Of a stretch of 64,000 nt of DNA, positions 53,901 through 62,804 are shown piece by piece. The translations under genes and the position numbers were made by a program. Source of the DNA: Geobacteraceae bacterium (GTDB lineage: Bacteria; Desulfobacterota; Desulfuromonadia; Geobacterales; Pseudopelobacteraceae); assembly GCA_016720395.1 (NCBI GenBank), contig JADKKR010000007.1:127080-191079 (forward strand). Direction: 5' to 3'. The stretch's first letter is position 1; each line of letters begins with the position of its first letter. The notes beneath the pieces are model-generated. The model saw only the letters and a list, made by a program, of their open reading frames with translations. It made no database searches and was not told the DNA's origin.

Positions 53901-54204
53901 TGCCCTGGTAGTACCCGGCCTCGGTCAGCTTTACCTGGGGCGCAAGACAGCCGGTATAGCCATAATCATGCTGGTCAACCTGCTTCTGCTGCTGGCGCTG
54001 TTCGTTCTCATGAAAGGGCTGGCACCCGTCATTGCAGCAAAAGCTGTTTCCGGAAGCATCAGCGCCCAGGAGATATATGACGCGCTGCACGGAGCAGCAG
54101 GCTACGGTAAGGCACTCCTGGCCGGATTTGCCTTGCTGTGGTCTGTCTCGATCATTGATATCATCAAAGACCGCAATGGGGGTCAAGACCATGTTGACAG
54201 CTGA
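53869..54204 (+). CDS. Small membrane protein, DUF5683/TM2-like
   Basis: 111 residues, start ATG 53869 with GGGAGG upstream, inside the end of the inositol phosphatase gene in another frame. The start LNALVVPGLGQLYLGRKTAGI resembles the PGxGQxYxG motif seen in TM2 and DUF5683 membrane proteins. Two to three helices follow (IAIIMLVNLLLLLALFVLM; YGKALLAGFALLWSVSIIDI). Function unknown. The overlap and good ribosome site support a coupled gene. Confidence 0.8.
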   Translation: MNRKRTALLLNALVVPGLGQLYLGRKTAGIAIIMLVNLLLLLALFVLMKGLAPVIAAKAVSGSISAQEIYDALHGAAGYGKALLAGFALLWSVSIIDIIKDRNGGQDHVDS

Positions 54205-54324
54205 GAGCAGTCCGTAATGCTGCCGTCTGCATGTCGTTGGCAGCATTGACAGCAGCATGCTGACGATGTATACAGAAGCTCCCGGCAGCGACCCTACCCT
54301 ATTCCGTTAAGGAGACGTACCACC

Positions 54325-54615
54325 ATGGTCACACATATCGTACTGTTCAAGTTATCCGACCCGTCTGCAGAAAACCTCGCGGCGACACATGCCAAGCTGT
54401 TGAGCATGCAGGGGAGGATCGCTCAGCTGCGCCATCTGGAAGCAGGTATTGACGTTATCCGTTCCGAACGGTCCTATGACATAGCCCTGCTGACCCGGTT
54501 CGATTCCCTGACCGCTCTGCAGGAATATCAGGTGCATCCCTACCACGCCGGAGAAGTGGTGCCGCATATGAAATCGGTCTGTTCGTCCATCGTGGCGGTT
54601 GACTACGAACACTGA
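54325..54615 (+). CDS. Dabb (stress-responsive A/B barrel) domain protein
   Basis: 96 residues. It starts MVTHIVLFKLSDPSAENLAA, has LEAGIDVIRSERSYDIALLTRFDSLTALQEYQVHP and ends SSIVAVDYEH, the full pattern of the Dabb domain (dimeric ferredoxin-like barrel). Ribosome site AAGGAGA precedes the ATG. The family includes plant stress proteins and enzyme-like dimers; the bacterial function is usually unknown. It is separated from the previous gene by 120 bp and followed by the CoA-transferase promoter. Confidence 0.9.
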   Translation: MVTHIVLFKLSDPSAENLAATHAKLLSMQGRIAQLRHLEAGIDVIRSERSYDIALLTRFDSLTALQEYQVHPYHAGEVVPHMKSVCSSIVAVDYEH

Positions 54616-54646
54616 TCCACCACGCGGATTGAGTATACGTTTTAAC

Positions 54647-54675
54647 TTGACTAAATTTTGCCGGATGAGTAAAAT
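54647..54675 (+). promoter_or_regulatory. Sigma-70 promoter for the CoA-transferase gene
   Basis: TTGACT (54647-54652), 17-base spacer, TAAAAT (54670-54675), leaving a leader of about 135 bases to the ATG at 54818. The 202-bp region is AT-rich compared with its surroundings, as expected for a strongly expressed gene. Confidence 0.75.
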
Positions 54676-54817
54676 CCGGTTCTATTCTTTTAAAAATCAA
54701 AATAACGATGTAACCATTTTGAATTGCTGAGTTTTTTATTCTGGCTTTGTTTTGTACATCGAGTTTTTCCCGTCAGGATGTGGACGTAGACACCACAAAC
54801 AAACAAGGAGGTAGGAG

Positions 54818-56413
54818 ATGTCAGATTACGGTACACTGCAGGACCGCGTACGCCACAAATCACTTTTGAGCAAGGTTATGACCGCCGAAGAGACTGTCCA
54901 GTTCTTCAAACCCGGCATGAACCTGGGTTGGTCAGGATTTACACCGGCCGGTTACCCGAAAGTGGTACCCATCGCCGTAGCCGAGCACGTTGAGAAGAAC
55001 AACCTGCAGGGTAAATGGAAGTTCAACCTGTTCATCGGTGCTTCCGTTGGCGCTGAGACTGAAAACCGCTGGGCCGAAAACGACATGATCGACCGCCGCT
55101 GGCCCTACCAGACCGGCAAGAACATCGCTGCCGGCATCAACGAAGGCCGCATCCGCATGGGCGACAAGCACCTTTCCCTGTTTGCCCAGGACCTGGGCTA
55201 CGGTTTCTACACCAAAGACAGCGAGAGCGGCAAACTTGACCTGGCTATCATCGAAGTATCAGCCATCACCGAAGACGGCGGACTGGTCCCCACCAGCTCC
55301 TGCGGCGTAATCCCCGAGATCCTGATGATCTGTGACAAGATCATCATCGAGGTTAACACCGGCCAACCATCTTTCGAAGGGATTCATGACCTGCTGACCC
55401 CGGCAACACCGCCGAACCGTCAGCCGTTCAACATTGTCAAGGCCAATTCGCGCATCGGCTCCACCTCGATCCCCTGCGATCCCAAGAAGATCGTGGCCAT
55501 TGTCGAGTCCAAACTCCGTGACCAGGGTCGTGCCTTTGCCGAGCAGGATGACACCTCGGAGGCAATTGCCGGTCACGTCATCGACTTCTTCCAGGCAGAG
55601 GTAAAAGCCGGGCGCCTGCCGGACAACCTGCTGCCGATCCAGTCGGGCGTCGGTTCCATCGCCAATGCCGTTATCGGCGGTCTGGCCAAAGGGCCCTTCT
55701 ACAATCTGTCGGTATTCACCGAAGTTCTTCAGGATACCATGCTCGACCTGTTCGACTCGGGCAAACTGGACTGCGCTTCCTCCTGTTCACTCTCGCTGTC
55801 GGCAGAGCCGGGTTTCCCCAAGTTCTTCGCCAACATGGACAAGTATTTCGACAAGATCGTCCTGCGCCCGCTCTCCATCTCCAACGCTCCGGAGCCGATC
55901 CGTCGCCTGGGATGTATCGCCATGAACACACCGGTTGAGATCGACATCTATGCCCACGCCAACTCGACCCTGGTCGGCGGTACCCGCATGATCAACGGCC
56001 TGGGTGGTTCCGGCGACTTCCTGCGCAACGGCTACCTGAAGATGATGCACACCCCGTCCAGCCGTCCGAGCAAGACCGACCCGACCGGTATCTCCTGCGT
56101 CGTGCCGCACTGTTCACACATCGACCACACCGAGCACGACCTGGACTGCGTCATCACCGAGCAGGGTCTGGCCGACCTTCGCGGTCTTGCACCGAAAGAC
56201 CGCGCCCGCCGCATCATCGAGAAGTGCGCTCACCCCGACTACAAAGACCAGCTCACCGAGTATCTCAATATCGCTGAGGCTGACTGCCTCCGCCGCAAGG
56301 TCGGTCACGAACCGCAGCTGTGGGACCGCGCCTTCAAGATGCATCTCAATCTTGAGCGCAACGGCACCATGAAGCTCAAAAACTGGGATGTGAAGGTCGA
56401 TCTCTGCGAATAA
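54818..56413 (+). CDS. Succinyl-CoA:acetate CoA-transferase (acetyl-CoA hydrolase/transferase family)
   Basis: 531 residues. Conserved blocks include GMNLGWSGFTPAGYPKVVP near residue 30, LDLAIIEVSAI, NTGQPSFEGIHD, and LPIQSGVGSIANAVIGGLA near residue 270; the catalytic Glu of the family lies in the FTEVLQDTMLDL block (VFTEVLQ, about residue 299). CVVPHCSHIDHTEHDLDCVITEQGLADLRG is the C-terminal family signature. In Geobacter-type acetate oxidisers this enzyme links acetate activation to the TCA cycle by swapping CoA between succinyl-CoA and acetate. Strong AGGAGG ribosome site, dedicated promoter and terminator suggest high expression as a single gene. Confidence 0.9.
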   Translation: MSDYGTLQDRVRHKSLLSKVMTAEETVQFFKPGMNLGWSGFTPAGYPKVVPIAVAEHVEKNNLQGKWKFNLFIGASVGAETENRWAENDMIDRRWPYQTGKNIAAGINEGRIRMGDKHLSLFAQDLGYGFYTKDSESGKLDLAIIEVSAITEDGGLVPTSSCGVIPEILMICDKIIIEVNTGQPSFEGIHDLLTPATPPNRQPFNIVKANSRIGSTSIPCDPKKIVAIVESKLRDQGRAFAEQDDTSEAIAGHVIDFFQAEVKAGRLPDNLLPIQSGVGSIANAVIGGLAKGPFYNLSVFTEVLQDTMLDLFDSGKLDCASSCSLSLSAEPGFPKFFANMDKYFDKIVLRPLSISNAPEPIRRLGCIAMNTPVEIDIYAHANSTLVGGTRMINGLGGSGDFLRNGYLKMMHTPSSRPSKTDPTGISCVVPHCSHIDHTEHDLDCVITEQGLADLRGLAPKDRARRIIEKCAHPDYKDQLTEYLNIAEADCLRRKVGHEPQLWDRAFKMHLNLERNGTMKLKNWDVKVDLCE

Positions 56414-56441
56414 TCCTGTATCACTGACTGATTTTTCATAC

Positions 56442-56470
56442 CCCCGCCGGTTTTCCGGCGGGGTTTTTTT
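56442..56470 (+). terminator. Rho-independent terminator of the CoA-transferase gene
   Basis: CCCCGCCGG (56442-56450) pairs with CCGGCGGGG (56455-56463) around a TTTT loop, followed by T7. It begins 29 bases after the stop codon. Confidence 0.95.
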
Positions 56471-56578
56471 ATAAGATTATTCTATTTTCATGCTTGAACT
56501 TATCGAGCAGTTATGGTTTATATAGTACGCTTTGCTCACCAATGCCGGTGAGCATAATCTGACGACAGGCTGGCACAT

Positions 56579-57283
56579 ATGGCTGACAACATAAGCGGCT
56601 TCCAAGGTGCAGTAGCTGGGCTTTCCCTCACTGACGTCATCCAGCTCAAGGGCCACAACAAATACACCGGCTGCATTACGGTCAATTACAGCAACAGTGA
56701 AGGCGTGATCTACTTTGCAGATGGCGAGATTATCCACGCCGTTCAGGGCAACGAGACCGGCGAAGAGGCTATCTACCAGATCATCAAATGGCCCGGCGGA
56801 AACTTCAACATCCACCCTGAAATGACCTCCAACGTCTGTACGATTCACTACCGCACCGATTTTCTGCTGATGGAAGCGTTGCGCCGACTGGATGAGGAAC
56901 GTGCCGGTGTTGCTGCACCAGAAGGCGGACCGGGGCCGTCCGTGACTCCCCGGCGCACCATGAGCAAGGTCGCCGCCCGCCTGCAGGATATCAACGGCGT
57001 CACCTACGCCGTTCTCCTGGACAAAGCGGGTACCCCGCTTCAGGACTCCAGTATTGAGGCAACGGCTCTGGCAAACAAGGGAATCTTCCTGGCCACAACC
57101 GGCAACAAACTGGGTGAACTGATGGGACTGGGAGACGTCAAGGCCGCCGCGGTCCAGACCCACGACTTTCACATGCTGATGTATGATTCCAAGCAACACT
57201 ACCTGAGCATAGCCGTCAAGCCGGAATTCAACCTGGAGCATGTGGAAGGCGAGATCAAGTCCGCCTTGATGCCCGGGAAATAG
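56579..57283 (+). CDS. DUF4388 (PATAN-type) plus Roadblock/LC7-like protein
   Basis: 234 residues. Residues 5-105 resemble DUF4388: FQGAVAGLSLTDVIQLKGHNKYTGCITVN, then SEGVIYFADGEIIHAVQGNETGEEAIYQII. A short Pro-rich linker precedes a second domain (about 125-230) of Roadblock/LC7 style: RLQDINGVTYAVLLDKAGTPLQDSS. Such two-domain proteins occur in Geobacter and Myxococcus signalling systems. A weak TTGAAC/TTATAT promoter-like pair lies at 56494-56523. It is followed 12 bases later by a second Roadblock gene, and the pair probably works together. Confidence 0.8.
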   Translation: MADNISGFQGAVAGLSLTDVIQLKGHNKYTGCITVNYSNSEGVIYFADGEIIHAVQGNETGEEAIYQIIKWPGGNFNIHPEMTSNVCTIHYRTDFLLMEALRRLDEERAGVAAPEGGPGPSVTPRRTMSKVAARLQDINGVTYAVLLDKAGTPLQDSSIEATALANKGIFLATTGNKLGELMGLGDVKAAAVQTHDFHMLMYDSKQHYLSIAVKPEFNLEHVEGEIKSALMPGK

Positions 57284-57295
57284 GAGGATGGACTG

Positions 57296-57976
57296 ATGCA
57301 GGACATCCTGCGCTACATAAATAGTGTTGAAGGTGTCATCGGCAGTGCCGTATTCGATGATCACGGGGCCGTCGTTGACCATGCTTTTCCCCCGATTATC
57401 GATGCCGACTCGATCAAAAAAGCTGCCGGACTGGTCCTGGAGTGCGCCCACGGACTGCAGATCACCCAGAGCCTTGATATCCTCGATATGCGCTACGCCG
57501 AAGGGCGTATCATTATCAAGACCTTCCCGGGTGCCATGCTGTGCCTGCTGTGCGCCAAGAACGTCAATCTGCAGGTACTGACCATCACCCTCAACCTGGC
57601 GGTGAAGAAGCTTGAAGCATTGCTGCCGGGTACCGCAGCGCCTGCGGCAGCAGCTCCGGCGGATGAAGCTGCCGACAGCAGCACCCTCAGACTTGGCATC
57701 AGCCATCTGGCCAACAAGGATGCCAGTAAAAGTTTCGACTCACTCGGCATGATTGCTGTCAGCCAGCCGACCTCAGCCTACATAAGCGAATTCTACAAGA
57801 CTCCCTTCAAAAAACTGACCCTCACCAACACGGCTGCCGGAACAAGCGGCACCTTTCCGGTGATGGTCATGAAAGATATTGATACGCAGTTCGACGGCAC
57901 GATCATTGTCGGACCGGGCATTGAGAAAAAACTTCAGGTTATTGAGGGGAACAAGGTCGAGGTCAAGATCGGATAA
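57296..57976 (+). CDS. Roadblock/LC7-domain protein with extra C-terminal domain
   Basis: 226 residues. Residues 1-110 form a Roadblock-like domain (MQDILRYINSVEGVIGSAVF, then AAGLVLECAHGLQITQSLDILDMRYAEGRIIIK and NLQVLTITLNLAVKKLEALLP). An Ala/Pro linker near 115-125 precedes about 95 residues (LRLGISHLANKDASKSFDSLG to NKVEVKIG) that I do not recognise; it is beta-rich and ends in basic residues. Roadblock proteins often control Ras-like GTPases such as MglA, but no GTPase gene is adjacent. Ribosome site GGAGG before ATG 57296. Confidence 0.8.
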   Translation: MQDILRYINSVEGVIGSAVFDDHGAVVDHAFPPIIDADSIKKAAGLVLECAHGLQITQSLDILDMRYAEGRIIIKTFPGAMLCLLCAKNVNLQVLTITLNLAVKKLEALLPGTAAPAAAAPADEAADSSTLRLGISHLANKDASKSFDSLGMIAVSQPTSAYISEFYKTPFKKLTLTNTAAGTSGTFPVMVMKDIDTQFDGTIIVGPGIEKKLQVIEGNKVEVKIG

Positions 57977-58000
57977 TCCGGCGACCAGAGAGATACAAGA

Positions 58001-58031
58001 GAGGGGTGAGCGTGCTCACCCCTCTTTTTTT
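58001..58031 (+). terminator. Rho-independent terminator of the Roadblock genes
   Basis: GAGGGGTGAGC (58001-58011) pairs with GCTCACCCCTC (58014-58024) and is followed by T7. It overlaps the last codons of the convergent recombinase gene, whose stop codon is at 58016. Confidence 0.9.
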
Positions 58032-58924
58032 GTATGGGCCTTGGGGTGGGCCTTGTCGTAGACCTCCATCAGGCGATCGATACCAACATGGGTGTATTTC
58101 TGGGTGGTGGAAAGAGAGGCGTGGCCCAGCAGTTCCTGGATGGCCCGCAGATCGGCTCCCCCCTCAAGCATGTGCGTAGCAAAGGTGTGCCGCAGGATAT
58201 GGGGTGAAATGCGTTTAAATGCCGCGATGCGCAGCACATGTGTATCGACGATGCGCGCTACGCTACGGCGGTTGATACGCCGGCCGCGTGTGTTCAGAAA
58301 GAGCGGACCGCTCACGGCCGGATCACCCCGCCCTTCCAGATACTTCCGGACAGCCTCGATGGCACGGCTCCCCACTGGCACGATGCGTTCCTTGCCTCCT
58401 TTGCCCAGCACCCGGACCATACCCCCCGAAAGGTCAAGGTCGCCGATAGCGAGGCCGGTCAGCTCCGATACACGAAGACCGCAGGAATACAGCAGCTCCA
58501 GAACAGCCCGGTCACGCAGAACGTGTTTATCCTCGTCTTGCGGAGCCTCCACCAGAGTGGTGACCTGATCGATATCCAGATGAAACGGTAGGCGGTTTTC
58601 CTTCTTCGGGGTGGCTATCAGTTCGGCCGGATTTTTTTCAACCACTCCCAGCCGCACCAGAAAACGGAAAAAACTCCGTATGGCCGCAAGCTTTCGGCCT
58701 ACGGAGCTTTTTTTTGCACGTTTCCCCAGCAGCGCCAGAAAGCGCCGCAGCAGCAGATGATCGATATCCGCGACTTCGGGAATACGTCCTGTTTCGCGTT
58801 CAACAAAGGCCGTCAACTGTTCCAGGTCCCGGCGGTAGGCAGCCAGGGTGTGGGGAGACACGTTGCGCTCCGTATCGAGATGCCTGCAAAACGCCGCAAT
58901 CTGATCTGACAATCCCGGCATCAC
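58016..58924 (-). CDS. xerC: Tyrosine recombinase, XerC/XerD type
   Basis: 302 residues. An N-terminal SAM-like core-binding domain (MMPGLSDQIAAFCRHLDTERNVSPHTLAAYRRDLEQL) is followed by the catalytic domain with all expected residues: Arg in SCGLRVSELTGL, Lys in VLGKGGKERIVPVG, His-x-x-Arg in HILRHTFATHML, His in LLGHASLSTTQKY and the nucleophile Tyr in TQKYTHVG. Length is that of chromosomal XerC/D, which resolve chromosome dimers at dif. It leads a minus-strand operon with the lipoprotein gene (3-bp gap). No integrase-like attachment site or mobile genes are next to it, so it is the housekeeping enzyme. Confidence 0.92.
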   Translation of the reverse strand: MMPGLSDQIAAFCRHLDTERNVSPHTLAAYRRDLEQLTAFVERETGRIPEVADIDHLLLRRFLALLGKRAKKSSVGRKLAAIRSFFRFLVRLGVVEKNPAELIATPKKENRLPFHLDIDQVTTLVEAPQDEDKHVLRDRAVLELLYSCGLRVSELTGLAIGDLDLSGGMVRVLGKGGKERIVPVGSRAIEAVRKYLEGRGDPAVSGPLFLNTRGRRINRRSVARIVDTHVLRIAAFKRISPHILRHTFATHMLEGGADLRAIQELLGHASLSTTQKYTHVGIDRLMEVYDKAHPKAHTKKEG

Positions 58925-58927
58925 GTG

Positions 58928-59359
58928 CTAGTCAAAGGGAGGCAGTCCTGATTTCAGCTGCCAGCCTTTCTTTTCCTCGGTGTCGAGATAGATCCAGTTC
59001 TGGCGATAGGTCAGGGTCTTGATGCGATTAGAGGGGAGTACGTAGTAATCGAACTCCGCTAGCACCTCACCGGTTTTCTTATCCGGGAGGCATTCCGAAG
59101 TCAGGATGCGGAAGTCGGTGATGATAACATCCCGCTTCTTGAACTCTTCGGCACTCTTCATGAATGCATCCCGCAACGCCGGGTCCATGTAGAGCATGCC
59201 GGCATTCTCAACCTCACGCCAACGCAGCATCTTGTTGTAGGCCTTCACTCCCTGATCAAATTCCTCACGGATGTTGGCGTTTTTAGCCTGCAGGGCATAG
59301 GCGCACGAACAGAGCGTCAGGAGAATGAAAATCATCGCATACCGGCTCAAATGTTTCAT
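58928..59359 (-). CDS. Small lipoprotein, function unknown
   Basis: 143 residues from ATG 59359 (GAGAGGAAG upstream), which gives a lipoprotein signal: basic start MKHLSRYAM, hydrophobic core and LTLCSCAYA lipobox. The mature part is charged (REEFDQGVKAYNKMLRWREVENAG) and ends in a beta-rich NWIYLDTEEKKGWQLKSGLPPFD. Proteins of this type in Geobacter are conserved but uncharacterised. It lies 3 bases from the recombinase gene and 4 bases from the metF fusion gene, so the three are one operon. Confidence 0.85.
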   Translation of the reverse strand: MKHLSRYAMIFILLTLCSCAYALQAKNANIREEFDQGVKAYNKMLRWREVENAGMLYMDPALRDAFMKSAEEFKKRDVIITDFRILTSECLPDKKTGEVLAEFDYYVLPSNRIKTLTYRQNWIYLDTEEKKGWQLKSGLPPFD

Positions 59360-59363
59360 CGGT

Positions 59364-61193
59364 TCACTTCCTCTCAAGCGAATGTATATAGTCGATCAGT
59401 TCCAGAGCCAATTCGTATTTACCGAACGGGGGAATCAGATAAAAGCCTCCCGCAACAGCAAAGGTCGCCTGGATGAACTCCCGGGCGATGGCCAGCCCCT
59501 CCTGAACCCCGGCATCCTTTTCCAGGCCCTTCATCCTCCTGCGTATGGCATCCGGGACAGAGATGCCCGGCACCTCATTGTGCAGATACTCGGCATTCCG
59601 CCCGCTGACCAGCGGCATGACCCCCGGTAGAATCGGGATGCCGCAGTCGCCGGTCAGTTCCAGCGTCTCAAAAAAAAGGGCGGGATCATACATCGGCTGA
59701 CACTGGGCAAAGACCGCGCCATTGGCCGCTTTCTTACGCAGGCGCTGAGCCTGCAGCTCCGTATTTTTCGTATTGGGATTGAAGGCCGCACCGATGGTGA
59801 AACCGGTTCCGCTACCGATGGGATTGCCGATGGCATTGACCCCGCTGTTCAGGTCGGCGAGAAGCTTGATCAGGGTAAATGAGTGCAGGTCAAAAACCGA
59901 CTTGGCCCCGGCATGGTCACCCATGGTAGCCGGATCCCCGGTCACCGCCAGGACTGTACGCAGCCCCAGCAGGCTGGCGCCCATCAGGTCGGATTGCATG
60001 CCGATCAGGTTGCGGTCACGGCCGGTGACATGGATGATAACCTCAATGCCGACCTCGCGCTGGATCAGGCTCCCCAGGGCGATATTTCCCATACGGGGTC
60101 GTGCCAGCGGGTTCTCAGCCAGATTGATGGCATCCGCTCCGGCCGCTTTCAAGCGGCGGCTCCCTTCGAGAATTCTGGCGCAGTCCAGCCCCTTGGGCGG
60201 ATCGAGCTCAACGGTGATTACTTTTCGAAGCCCCCAGTTATCCAGAAATGACGAGTGACCGGGGGCGTGCTTATCAGCTCGATCAGGCATGCTGATTTCA
60301 GAAGGCCTTCGCCGGAGCTGCGGACGGGCACCCGCCAATTCCCGGGCTATGGCGAAGATATGCTCGGGGGTCGTGCCGCAGCAGCCGCCGATCAGGTTTG
60401 CACCGGCAGCGGCCATCTCTCTGGCCATGGCGGCAAAATAATCCGGTGTCGTACGGTAGATGTAACGCCCGTCATGATACTCAGGGAAACCACTGTTGGC
60501 ATATGCGGCAATCGGCTTGGCAGTCAACCCTGCCAGCCGGCGCACAACCTTGACCAGTTCCAATGGTCCGGCACCACAGTTGGCTCCCAGCATATCTGCA
60601 CCGGCCATCTCCATAGCATGGCAGAATGCTTCCACCGAGGTGCCATCTCCACTGCGGCCGCCTTCCAGAAACGCCATGCTGGCACATACCGGGAGGCCGG
60701 TTTTACGGGCGGCCGCAACGGCAGCCTCAAGCTGCGGCAGGGAGGCAAAGGTTTCCAGCAGGAAGAAGTCGACGCCGCCTTCGGCAAGCGGGTAACACTG
60801 TTCCCGGAACACCTCTTCCATCTCAGCGGCGTTTAACTCACGTTCTTCGCCTTTGACCTGAACCAGCGGTCCGACCGAACCGGCTACCAGCACAGCACTG
60901 CCAAGTGCCGACGCCTGGCGGGCGAGACGGGCCCCGGCGGCATTTATTTCAGCCACCTTGTGGCCAAGTCCTATAGCTGCTAGCCTGGTGCGGTTGGCAC
61001 CGAAGGTGTTGGTCTCGATAACCTGGGCACCGGCGGCAACGTATTCTCCGGCCAGTTCCAGAACAAGGCCGGGACGAACCAGGTTCAGGTGTTCAAAATT
61101 ACTCTCGAGGCCGACCCCTTTGGCATACAGCATGGTGCCCACGGCACCGTCACCGGCCAGGATTTCTGTTTTCAGTCGTTCCAGGATTTTCAT
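59364..61193 (-). CDS. Bifunctional homocysteine S-methyltransferase / methylenetetrahydrofolate reductase
   Basis: 609 residues. N-terminal homocysteine S-methyltransferase domain (residues 1-295) with GDGAVGTMLYAKG, VIETNTFGANR and the zinc motif GCCGTTPEHI, with its partner Cys in ADMLGANCGAG. The C-terminal half (from about 325) is a MetF-type methylene-THF reductase: ITVELDPPKGLD, INLAENPLARPRMG, IIHVTGRDRNLIGMQSDLMGA, LAVTGDP and GANP-like FTIGAAFNP, FAQCQPMYDP. The fusion makes 5-methyl-THF and methylates homocysteine, providing methionine; it can also serve one-carbon flow in anaerobes. It starts at ATG 61193 in the divergent gap to the DedA gene. Confidence 0.93.
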   Translation of the reverse strand: MKILERLKTEILAGDGAVGTMLYAKGVGLESNFEHLNLVRPGLVLELAGEYVAAGAQVIETNTFGANRTRLAAIGLGHKVAEINAAGARLARQASALGSAVLVAGSVGPLVQVKGEERELNAAEMEEVFREQCYPLAEGGVDFFLLETFASLPQLEAAVAAARKTGLPVCASMAFLEGGRSGDGTSVEAFCHAMEMAGADMLGANCGAGPLELVKVVRRLAGLTAKPIAAYANSGFPEYHDGRYIYRTTPDYFAAMAREMAAAGANLIGGCCGTTPEHIFAIARELAGARPQLRRRPSEISMPDRADKHAPGHSSFLDNWGLRKVITVELDPPKGLDCARILEGSRRLKAAGADAINLAENPLARPRMGNIALGSLIQREVGIEVIIHVTGRDRNLIGMQSDLMGASLLGLRTVLAVTGDPATMGDHAGAKSVFDLHSFTLIKLLADLNSGVNAIGNPIGSGTGFTIGAAFNPNTKNTELQAQRLRKKAANGAVFAQCQPMYDPALFFETLELTGDCGIPILPGVMPLVSGRNAEYLHNEVPGISVPDAIRRRMKGLEKDAGVQEGLAIAREFIQATFAVAGGFYLIPPFGKYELALELIDYIHSLERK

Positions 61194-61271
61194 GGTTACT
61201 TTCTGTTGCCGGAATCACCACCCTGGGGTATAAGGGATGTTCCTGTCGTTCACCTTCACACGGAGTTCTCA

Positions 61272-61889
61272 ATGCATACGATCATTCAATGGCTGCTGGA
61301 TACCATCGGCGCCATGGGCTATCCCGGCATCGTCCTGTTGATGGCCATGGAAAGCTCTATTATCCCGGTACCAAGTGAACTGGTCATGCCGCCGGCCGGG
61401 TATCTGGCCTTCCAGGGCAAGATGAACATGACCGTTGCCATACTGTGCGGCACATTCGGCAGCCTGATCGGGGCCTATGCCAATTACTTCGTCTCCCACT
61501 ACCTCGGGCGTCCGCTGATCCTCAAATACGGCAGGTATGTGCTGATCCCGCCGGACAAGTTCGAGCGGGTGGAGCAATTTTTTCTGAAACATGGTGAAAT
61601 ATCGACCTTCATCGGCAGACTACTGCCAGTGGTGCGACATCTCATATCGATCCCTGCCGGGCTTTCCGGCATGAATCATCTCAAATTCTCGCTCTATACC
61701 CTGGCAGGTGCCGGAATCTGGTGCACTATCCTGACCTGGATCGGCTATGCCATCGGCGAGAACCAGGATCTGATCATGCAGTACTCCCACAAGGCGCTGG
61801 CCTGGGTGCTACTGTTCAGCGGAGTTCTCGTGGCGGTCTATATCTGGTGGCACCGGCGATGCACACGCATTAAAGCGCAAAGCAGATAA
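61272..61889 (+). CDS. DedA family membrane protein
   Basis: 205 residues from ATG 61272 (GGAGTTCTCA upstream); longer frames extending left overlap the divergent metF gene. Family motifs: MESSIIPVPSELVMPPAGYLA near residue 27, GSLIGAYANYFVSHYLGRP and FLKHGEISTFIGRLLPVVRHLISIPAGLSGM, with the conserved Arg in IGRLLPVVRHLIS. Five or so helices. DedA proteins transport or flip phospholipids/undecaprenyl phosphate and support membrane homeostasis. A weak terminator-like region follows. Confidence 0.92.
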   Translation: MHTIIQWLLDTIGAMGYPGIVLLMAMESSIIPVPSELVMPPAGYLAFQGKMNMTVAILCGTFGSLIGAYANYFVSHYLGRPLILKYGRYVLIPPDKFERVEQFFLKHGEISTFIGRLLPVVRHLISIPAGLSGMNHLKFSLYTLAGAGIWCTILTWIGYAIGENQDLIMQYSHKALAWVLLFSGVLVAVYIWWHRRCTRIKAQSR

Positions 61890-61997
61890 GAAGGCAAAGG
61901 TATTCTGCACGACACACGGTGGTTTCCGGGGCAATCAATCAGAAGACAGCATCGTTGAGGTGCGTGCCCCGATAAGCGGGACAGAGAGGGTTTTCAC

Positions 61998-62804
61998 ATG
62001 CAGATGAAACGATCAGACCGCATCCACTATATCGAAGCCGAGTTTCAAGGCCCAGCATGCTCTGTACAGGGCTTCACCACCCGTCACGAGGGGGTCTCGA
62101 GACCGCCCTACAATTCCCTGAACCTGGGCACGAACACCCTGGACCAGCCGCACAATGTCGAAGGCAACCGAAGCCTTCTGACCCGGGCGTTCGGGGTCAA
62201 TCAGGATGCACTGGTAACCGTCAAGCAGGTGCATGGCACGGACATCCTGGTGATCAACGAACCCAATGAGGATTACAGCCACTTCCTTGGACTGGAGGGC
62301 GATGCCATCATCACCAACCAGCCGGGTGTCATGATCGGGGTCTGTGTGGCCGACTGTGTCCCCATCCTGATACTGGATCAGGGAAAGAAGGTCATTGCGG
62401 CAGTCCACGCCGGCTGGCAGGGCACCGCAGCCGGGCTTGTTGCCAAGGCCGTGGCCGGCATGCGCTCGGAATTCGGTTCCGATCCCGCCAAACTGCAGGC
62501 CGCCATAGGCCCCTGTATACAGAAATGCTGCTATGAAGTCGATGGGCCGGTCAGGCAGGCATTCCTGCAGGGTGCCATCGCCTGGGACTCATGTACAGAG
62601 CTGAAGAGTCCCGGCAAGTGGCAGCTCGATATGGCAGCTGCCAACCGGGAACTACTTTTACTGGCCGGACTTCCGGCGAAAGCGATCCAGCTTTCCGAAC
62701 AGTGCGTCTGCTGCCACAGCGAGCAGTTTTTCTCCTATCGCAGGGACCAGGGTGAATCTGGCAGGCAGATGGGCTTTATCATGCTAACGACAGTTCAAGG
62801 TTAA
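61998..62804 (+). CDS. pgeF: Peptidoglycan editing factor PgeF / laccase-domain protein
   Basis: 268 residues from ATG 61998 with AGAGAGGG upstream. The Cu-oxidase_4 (YfiH) family motifs are visible: GFTTRHEGVSRPPYNSLNLG, VTVKQVHGTDILV (His), VCVADCVPILILD (Cys), AAVHAGWQGTAAG (His) and CVCCHSEQFFSYRRDQG. The family acts on N-glycosides such as adenosine and edits peptidoglycan precursors by removing L-Ser from UDP-MurNAc. It is the last intact gene before comM and is separated from it by an AACCTTGAA repeat. Confidence 0.92.
   Translation: MQMKRSDRIHYIEAEFQGPACSVQGFTTRHEGVSRPPYNSLNLGTNTLDQPHNVEGNRSLLTRAFGVNQDALVTVKQVHGTDILVINEPNEDYSHFLGLEGDAIITNQPGVMIGVCVADCVPILILDQGKKVIAAVHAGWQGTAAGLVAKAVAGMRSEFGSDPAKLQAAIGPCIQKCCYEVDGPVRQAFLQGAIAWDSCTELKSPGKWQLDMAAANRELLLLAGLPAKAIQLSEQCVCCHSEQFFSYRRDQGESGRQMGFIMLTTVQG

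Noticed and set aside
58016..58924. Phage or island integrase
   Set aside because: Length and motifs fit housekeeping XerC/D, it is in an operon with a lipoprotein and metF, and there is no adjacent tRNA or mobile gene.
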